Below are positions 57,073 through 64,000 of a stretch of DNA of 64,000 nucleotides, in pieces. Origin of the DNA: Branchiostoma floridae (Eukaryota; Chordata; Leptocardii; Amphioxiformes; Branchiostomatidae); the NCBI RefSeq assembly GCF_000003815.2, contig NC_049991.1:7535703-7599702 (forward strand), read 5' to 3'. Position numbers and translations under genes: made by a program. How positions within the stretch are numbered: the stretch's first letter is position 1; every line of letters starts with the position of its first letter. The notes beneath the pieces were generated by a model. The model was not told the DNA's origin. It saw nothing but the letters and a program-made list of their open reading frames with translations, and ran no database searches.

Positions 57073-58635
57073 AGGGACTGTACGATATTTATCAGGGGGG
57101 GAGGGCTGGTGCTGTTAGCGGGGGAGGCCCATGTTAATTTTTTTTGAGGTGGGGGGAGGGCCATGTTAATTTTTTTTAGATAGGGGGAGGGCCATGTTAA
57201 TTTTTTTGAAAGAATTGTTTATGCTCTTTTTGTTTTGATATCTTGACATGGCCCTAAAACTGTTAAAATAAGCCTTCTGACTAGCCTAAAATGCAAGAGC
57301 TTCTGGGGGGGCTTTGCCCCCTAGGCCCCCCAAAGTGGACCAGAGTTCCCGCCAGGCATACGTCATTCCGTCTACAGACTTATTTTTTTCTGGAAAGACG
57401 CACTCGGCTCGGCTGAGTTTCCCAAAATATTTAAGTTACAAAAGCGGTGCACGGTAAATATGTGAAGAATCCAAAACTATACACTTTATTTTTTATTTAA
57501 AACATTTCTTTCGTTTCAAAAAGACAAAATTTGTGGCAGAAAAAGGGGCCGCAATATTGTTGTCAAGTGTCGATCGAGTCGGCTGTGCACTGGCATTGGC
57601 GTCCGTAGCACAATTGGCGCGGCACGCCCCCCTCCCCAGACGGACTGTCGATCGCAGCGCCCAACACGTCTTTTCTGGCTACTCCTTCAAGACTACACCG
57701 GCACTGATCACTGCCAAAGATGCAGCAGATCGCCCTCCTTCGTATAATGTATAACGTTCTTGGTCTACTCTACTCTATGTAAAAAGAAATCCAGCGGTGA
57801 GCCAAAGATTTCACGCCGAAAACGGGGTTAGCTGAGGTCGCACGAAACAAACGCACGCTCGTTGAAAATGACGTCGCGGCCTTGTAAAACCCGACCGATT
57901 CGATAAATGATAAATTTGAGTAAAATCATCGGGCAAAATAGAAAAAAAACACAAGTTGTGATGGCGCCGTTTATTCTATCCTCTGGAAAAAGTACTAGCA
58001 TTTGATGCGGGAGGGCGCAACATCGATCGCACGAGGTAGGCATTCTTTTAATATTCAATGCCGGAAAAAAATTGGCAGGATTTTTCCATGGGCTGACGAA
58101 CTCACTGGCTAGAGCCCTGTTTGGAAGCATCAAAACCCCAAAATTTTCATATAGACATGACTGGACAAATAATATCCGGGCCAGATCACGGACTGCTGAT
58201 TCCCCGAGCTTATAGTTATAACGTATTTTTGGGGAGAGGGCGGACGTCGATTACTGAAAAACGGGAGTAAAAAAGGCAACCGGCATCCAATCTCAAGGGC
58301 ATAATTTTCCTCTCAAGTTGCAGGAAATTCTGTTTTAGAGGGTTTGAAAATCCAAATTTTCCCGGGGGAGCATGCCCCCGGACCCCTGCCCCGACGTTGT
58401 GAAAAAATCCTGGCGCGCCCTTGTGCCCTGACGTCTATATTAAGACTATTTTATCGTTTGTTTTTCTACCTGTTTAATGATGCCTGTCGGGGGGAGGGTC
58501 ATGTTGATTTTTTTTAGGTGGAGGGGGAGGGTCACGTTAAATTTTTTTGAGATGGGGGGGAGGGCCATCAAAAATTTTTTTGATCCGACTGCCAATGCAC
58601 CAGCCCTCCCCCCCGATAAATATCGTACGGTCCCT
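57073..58635. mobile_element. 1.56-kb element with G-rich terminal inverted repeats
   Basis: Ends AGGGACTGTACGATATTTAT and its reverse complement ATAAATATCGTACGGTCCCT, with three inner units of GGGGGGAGGGCCATGTTAAT-type sequence and T-runs at each side. Same architecture as 23337-26095. The interior is partly CpG-rich and carries a segment like the GGAAATTCTGTTTTAGAGGG unit of the 31220-32463 element (near 58320-58345). No transposase recognised. Confidence 0.65.
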
Positions 58636-60840
58636 AAGACGGTACGGATTTTTTGCTGATCTTATTATCCATAAGTACACCGTGTTTGTTACCACTGACT
58701 ATGCTGATTACAAAGGTAAATAAACCAAGTCCATGCACACAGCTTTGATTTGCATTCCAAGTATACTTTAACATATTTACTTCATGTTTTTTAAAAAACA
58801 GAATTCTAATAGTAATGTTGACAGTGCTGAATCTCGGTCACCGGCCTCTGCGTATTGGCAGCTCGTGTCGCTAACTATACGAACTCTTTCAAGCAGTCAC
58901 ACAACTGCCATGATACACATAAATAAAGCTCCATAAAACACTATGAATATGGGTCTTTAAATCTTTGTTGAGTAGAAAAGCAAGCAAAAGGAAGCGACAT
59001 AAACATTGCCGCCATTGTACTCCCAAGGGAGTGTGGCCGTGAAGGTGGCAGACTAGAGAACGCTCCAAAGATTTATTTGACTGTAACAAATGATTCGTGC
59101 TGTCTATGAAAATAAGACTTGATAGAGAGATGTAGATGATATTTTCATATAATCAGACAGAGTTTTGTTGATGTTGGCGGTGTCGTTTTTTCGCACTGTT
59201 TTTTTTAGTCGGGCATTCACAATCAGTGCATTCAGCCCATTGCCCGTAAACACATCAGCTGAATTGTTCTAGGTACAGCCTTCCTCATGTGAGACAAGAA
59301 GTACATACAGTCACGATTTTAGTGTCAAAAGAAAGCTAAAATATCATGCTATTTATTTTTTTCTGTGTACTTAAATTAACCACTTACTTCTGAAGAGAGC
59401 AAAATGTAAAAAAAGCGTACCAAGTTAGGCACACTGTCCAGCGTAGCACAAAATTGGAAGGTTACATACACGAAATTGTCTTACAGTATTTGCCGCTTGT
59501 AACACGCAGCGCGTAAGGTTCATGAACCACATGAATGCATTTCTTATTCAAGTATGTTGTTCAAATCTATGTGTAAAAAATTCAGTCATCAAAATTTGAC
59601 CACTCTCAAGCAACTAGCGATGGAGCGCCATGAGTTTGAGCGCAAGAAAAAGCGTACCGTGTTGGGGCACCTCCCGTTATATGTAAACAAATCATGTGGA
59701 CAATTTGGCGCCAGGTTTTATCCATACCAGGACCTATCGAAGACTGAGGTGATTTTATAATTCAATCTTTCCAGCGCTGATAATTGTGGCTTGTAGCACA
59801 CTGGCAACATTTCAAGATCTAACGACTTCAGCATATACTGACTTGTTTACATTGTGATGCTATTGCCACAATGTGTTTCAGCACGAAAACCGGGCGCAAA
59901 CCAACGACAAGAAATGCCATATAAGACTGCTTATAGTTATAGCTGGTATTTGAAACTTTAAACTATTATTATCAGACCAAATAATTCGAAGATTATCAGA
60001 CTTACATGAAATTGACCGGTGCCGCTACAGGGTTTAATGGTTCCAACTGCGTATGGCTTGTAATACATCAAAGGTAAGGCCCCTAACTTGTGGACAATAT
60101 TTCACTTGACGGTTATCTAAATTGTTAAAAAAGCTTTCTTTTTGCGTCTATAGCTAATTATTTGACATATCCACAATACACTTTGGAGCTACCAAGGACG
60201 TTATATCAGACATTTCAAGGCCACACAAAATTTTGGTATCATCGTCCTGGGACCTTGTGGAGCTCATATGCATTTTACATAATATAGTTTTAATAACACC
60301 GTCATTTAGATAACCAAAGGCAAGCCTTACTCCCCAAAATGTGGAAAAGCGATAGATAATTACTAAAAGCGATAGATACATCCAGGAATTTTAGATCAGG
60401 GCCGAATTTGTTGTTCATCATCAGCGTGCAACCATTATCACAACAAACGTATAAAACGCATCTTTGTCTAGAATATTTGAAAGATTATTTGCTTCTAAAT
60501 TCCAATTATGAAATATCATTTCTAACAGTACTTTTATTTATTCATTTATCAAGGTTAACCAATACAGTGAAAGGTATGGCGGAACAGGTGTTTCTTGTTA
60601 GCGTGACACTTTTCAAGGCCGCATATGCATACCGATAAAATTTGGAGCCTGTCAATACTCCAACTGCATCAAACCTCATTTGCTGACTAGTTGATCAAGT
60701 TACGTATTAATAGCGTTACGTATAGTTATTACACCAAACAAATAGATAGTACCTTTCTTTGTTATTAAAGTTAGTATACCATTTTTTTATCTTATTAAAC
60801 CAATAAAGACTCAACCTGTTAGTAAAGAATTGCCTCAACG
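58636..60840. other. Intergenic, no gene seen
   Basis: Several short open frames (for example 59554-59760, plus strand) have no recognisable domain, splice partner or paralogue. AT-rich; no clear repeats apart from short runs. Confidence 0.45.
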
Positions 60841-61055
60841 GCATGTGACCTAGCGTTACACCTTGTCACAAGGCAAGGGGCGTGGTTATTAGCTTGGCCG
60901 TTACACGTGTTTTCAGCTGTTACACAACCGAAAATCTGGTTGCGTAAGGATTACCTCATTGGTGTAACAACATGTGACCTAATGCTTATTACACAACACA
61001 GAAAAGGGCGTGAATAGATAGACATTTTCACGTGTTTTTTCAGTGTAACACAACC
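60841..61055 (+). promoter_or_regulatory. Lipocalin upstream region with duplicated promoter-like unit
   Basis: Two diverged copies of a unit of about 90 bases, at 60841-60930 and 60971-61055. Each has CATGTGACCTA, a GGGCGTG box (60878-60884; 61006-61012), a CACGTGTTTT E-box (60904-60909; 61029-61034) and a TTACACAACC or TAACACAACC end. The second unit ends about 20 bases before the start codon, so it may be partly 5' UTR. Confidence 0.5.
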
Positions 61056-61075
61056 TGTACAAGACAGACTGAAAC

Positions 61076-63361
61076 ATGGCGCTCTCCCCCCTACTCCCGT
61101 TCGCTGTAGCTCTACTGTCGGTAACCTACGTGGAAGGGCAGGTACCGGGCTTCGGGAAATGTCCAACTGTGAACGTGCAACAAAACTTCGACCTAAGCCA
61201 GGTGAGAAATTACTCAAATTTTTGTCACCTTTCTCTTTACCTGTATTGTGCGAGCAAGGAGTTTTTTAAACCTCCTTGGTGCAAGCGACGGTTTCTTCAA
61301 CCATCGTTGGCCCCAGAAGGCTATGTAAACACCTCTTCATACTTGGAATTCCGTTTATAACGACACCACTTGTTGAAAATAATAGTGTCTTCTACAAGAT
61401 GCAAGAATCATACAATTACAAAACTAGTTTTTCAACAACAATTTACTTCTTGACTTCAACATGTTCATCATTATGATGTATTGTAAGTGTTCCGATTGCA
61501 AAGTACGGGCTAGTACACTTCTTGGTGAAGAAAAAAATGTGTTACACAATATCTTATGCCGTTACGCCGCAACCTAGTTCGGTATGTAGGGGGCAAAGGT
61601 TATTTGAATAAATGGCGGGTACCCAGATCACCTGTTGTAAAGACCTAGTGGATAGCCAAACGTTTTGATTAACGTCAAAATCTGCTTACGCGCGCAAACA
61701 GAGGAGCGAATTGGATCTATAGAATAGGACGGATTCCAGGCTACAACCAGTCAAACACTGACTTTGGTTTGGGAGTGGTCGGCAGCAAAAGGTGGTATCT
61801 CACTGCACTTGGGGCACCGGTGCCACAATGCGGGGTTCGTTCACTGCGACTGTTGTGTTATTGTCCTTCCATTTTATTATAATCCAGATATTGCGTAACC
61901 CCTAAAAGTATGACTTAGAAGACAACGACATACACAAAGCGCAACAAAATTCGTTCTGTATCTCTGAAATTCGTTGAGCTAGTAATCCTTGGAACCCCGC
62001 AGTGCCGCACCGGTGCCCCTAAGTGCAGTGAGATACCACCTAAAGTTGTGGGCATTCGAAGGTTCTGAATGTGTGATAGGGGCCTATCTGTTCTGTTTCT
62101 GTTTGTTATATTACGCTTATAATTATGCGTATTGCTTATTTTTCGATTGTAAATGTCCTCTTTGCATTTCCTCAGTACCTTGGCTTATGGCATGAGGTTG
62201 AGAAGTTCCCATTCGTCATCGAAGGTGCGGGTACGTGCATCACAGCGAACTACACACTGAAGCCAGACGGGCACGTCAGGGTGGAGAATGCAGAAAAAGT
62301 GTAAGTATATCCTACCCGCTAGGCCATGTTGATTTGATTACATAGGAACCCCAAACAAATGCAAACGTGCGAATAAAAAGTTAGGCTAAAGAAGTTGCCT
62401 CAAGTATAGAATTTAAGTGCTCGGTGAATAAATCGTCTGCAGATTTTTTGCACGTTAATTTTAGTATCAATGATTGAATCTGACAACAGATTCCTTAACT
62501 TTAAAACACAAACGGTATTTGGACAAATATTCGACTGACTACATTCTTTGTCAAGAAGTGAGAGGATCCACTACTGTCTTGATGCAAATTATGTTCACGT
62601 GATTCGAGCAGTGAATCAGACATGCCAGAGGCAGCCTATGACGTCCCCCGTCTATAGTAGTTGTACGTTATTTTCATCGCCATGCATCTCTATGACCTGT
62701 CTCTTCCTTTTTTTCAGGAACGGGCAAATGAATGTTGCCGTGGGCGATGCCTACATTCCTGACCCCAAAGAGGCGGCTAAACTGGCCGTGCGATTTAATG
62801 GCGGTGAGAATACACTTCGAATTTGTCTGTCGATATTTTGCGACACAAAGCGAAGTCTTGCTCTCTGCTAAAGTATCTTTGTATAACATATGCTTTGAAA
62901 CAACTTACTGGAGGGTAAACTACATTGTTATATAAGAATCCCGCTATCGTTCATCTGAAAAGAGATCCTGCTCTTCAACAAGATTTCTCCAGTGTAACTG
63001 ACGAAAGATATTGGATGCTATAATGCTATTCTTGTCTGACCGTTTTCAAAATCACATCCAGTAACTGCTTTTTATTTGGCGTATCTTATCACTTGGAGGT
63101 CTAACCTTCATCTTTTTCAAATTTCACTTCGCAGCCCCGTATGGAGCATACTGGGTTCTGAAGACTGACTACAAGACGTACACCCTCATCTGGTCCTGTG
63201 GAGATTTCCTGGGCTTGGGCAATGTCCAATTCGCGTGGATTCTCGCGAGAGAGCACGAGCTTGACCCGGCAGTGATCGCTGACCTCCACAAGCTCGCCAC
63301 CGGATACGGAATTGACATCAGCCACTTCAGCAAAACAGACCAAACTGGATGTGATAAATAA
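61076..63361 (+). CDS. APOD: Apolipoprotein D-like lipocalin, secreted
   Basis: Secreted carrier of small hydrophobic ligands with a beta-barrel fold. Four exons: 61076-61201, 62176-62300, 62718-62803, 63135-63361; the frames join in phases 0, 2, 1 to 187 residues (human ApoD is 189). Residues 1-21 are a signal peptide; mature protein starts near QVPGFGKCPTV, as in ApoD. The G-x-W lipocalin motif is YLGLWHEVEKFPF (residues 43-55). GTCITANYTL gives a cysteine and an N-glycosylation site; GAYWVLKTDYKTYTLIWSC holds strands F-G with a second cysteine. The C-terminal helix region follows (REHELDPAVIADLH), and a last cysteine sits in TGCDK at the end. Other small lipocalins (bilin-binding type) are possible. 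Confidence 0.9.
61790..62041. mobile_element. 252-bp MITE, lipocalin intron 1
   Basis: Ends AGGTGGTATCTCACTGCACT and its reverse complement, flanked by AAA on both sides (61787-61789, 62042-62044). The core (ATATTGCGTAA, TATGACTTAGAAGACAACGA, AAATTCGTTCT) is shared with 44893-45137, so these are two members of one family with 3-base target duplications. Confidence 0.75.
62321..62390 (+). repeat. GATGACATC-family repeat fragment, lipocalin intron 2
   Basis: AGGCCATGTTGATTTGATTA matches the first 20 bases of the family at 48139; the following part is diverged. Confidence 0.45.
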
Positions 63362-63461
63362 ATAAATACTTTATTCTACTTAATATGTTTTCTTAACTCA
63401 TGGGGTTATTACTTTGCTGTAACAATCATATGGACGATATAATGTGTTATGGATTTTGACA

Positions 63462-63467
63462 AATAAA
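63462..63467 (+). terminator. Poly(A) signal AATAAA, lipocalin
   Basis: About 100 bases after the stop codon. Another AATAAA (63357-63362) overlaps the stop codon itself and is less likely to be used. Confidence 0.5.
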
Positions 63468-63484
63468 ATAGCACATTCAAACAG

Positions 63485-64000
63485 CCAACCAACTCAAGTG
63501 TCATATTTTTTTGGGTTTTGCTCAATGAGGTTCAAGGATAAGTTTGACTAATAACTGTATAAGATTAGTCGAAGTGATGATTTTAAACATTGCGCAGATT
63601 TTAAAGTAAGCTGCATCATCATAATCATCAAGCATCATGACAATTCACATTTACAGCCAATGATGTAACATGTCTAACTATTCTACAGTGCAGTAGAATG
63701 ATGCAACAAACTAAAATGTGTTTAAAAATTCATAAGCCACCGATTCCACGGTGCAGTGAAAACTCCAGAAAGACCACTCAGGAGACTGATAAATCTGGCC
63801 TATGTGGACAGGTGGTCACTATAGATTCTTAATGAAAAAATATGTATATAGGGACCACCAAAAAGTGGTTACATTGAACAGATGATCGCGGAGTAGAGTT
63901 TGACATCGATTTGACAGAGTGTACATCGTGTCTTTTTACCTGGAACGTACCTTTAGTTATTACTTTGATTGGCTGTGATAATTAATACAACAAGGTGAAT
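63485..64000. other. Intergenic, nothing recognised
   Basis: AT-rich sequence to the window end without coding potential, paralogous match or clear repeat. Confidence 0.5.

Noticed and set aside
59554-59760. 68-codon basic frame before the lipocalin
   Set aside because: No recognisable domain, no splice partner and no paralogous support.
61202-61360. Continuation of lipocalin exon 1 into the intron
   Set aside because: A consensus GTGAG donor at 61202 and the G-x-W motif at the start of exon 2 show that splicing occurs here.

Overview
The window looks like chordate genomic DNA, most likely a lancelet (Branchiostoma). Genes are split into many short exons with GT-AG introns, families are tandemly duplicated, and introns and spacers are crowded with small inverted-repeat elements (MITEs), SINE-, LINE- and Penelope-derived pieces. 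The species is inferred from gene content and repeat style; no database was searched. Exon joins were made by eye: splice dinucleotides, codon phase and agreement between tandem copies were all required.

Layout. (1) 0-20.4 kb: a two-gene unit present twice in tandem. Each unit has an SLCO-type organic anion transporter on the plus strand (147-6384 and 10079-17259) and, convergent to it, a drug/metabolite-transporter (EamA, SLC35G-like) gene on the minus strand (6838-7752 and 17718-20356). The second unit is intact (666 and 386 residues). The first is decaying: its SLCO copy has an in-frame TAG in the Kazal-like domain, and its SLC35G copy lacks the first coding exon, has a 1-base frameshift and contains a 100-N assembly gap. 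(2) 20.4-27.2 kb: no host gene found, only transposon-derived DNA, including a 2.76-kb element with G-rich terminal repeats and a possible zinc-finger transposase remnant. (3) 27.4-54.2 kb: two tandem, intact copper monooxygenases of the DBH/MOXD1 family (662 and 655 residues, 11 coding exons each), with all copper ligands kept, large repeat-filled first introns, and a 40-bp remnant of a terminal exon between them. (4) 55.2-57.0 kb: a third, more diverged, intact SLC35G-like gene on the minus strand (392 residues). (5) 57.0-60.8 kb: a second G-rich element and unassigned DNA. (6) 61.1-63.4 kb: a secreted apolipoprotein D-like lipocalin (187 residues, four exons).

How the parts relate. The genes do not form one pathway that can be shown from sequence. 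They are two transporter families, a secretory-pathway oxidase family and a lipocalin, and what links them is repeated local duplication. The tandem pairs allow direct before/after comparison: most length differences between paralogous introns are clean transposon insertions, and one intron segment is inverted between the two monooxygenase copies. No convincing new gene system was found. The most unusual items are a 580-bp inverted-repeat element carrying a promoter-like core (35022-35601), a 1.15-kb element with an in-frame 51-bp minisatellite (41275-42427), four octamer hairpins (33856-34260), and a dispersed E-box/CRE/YY1-like module that recurs in introns of both gene families.
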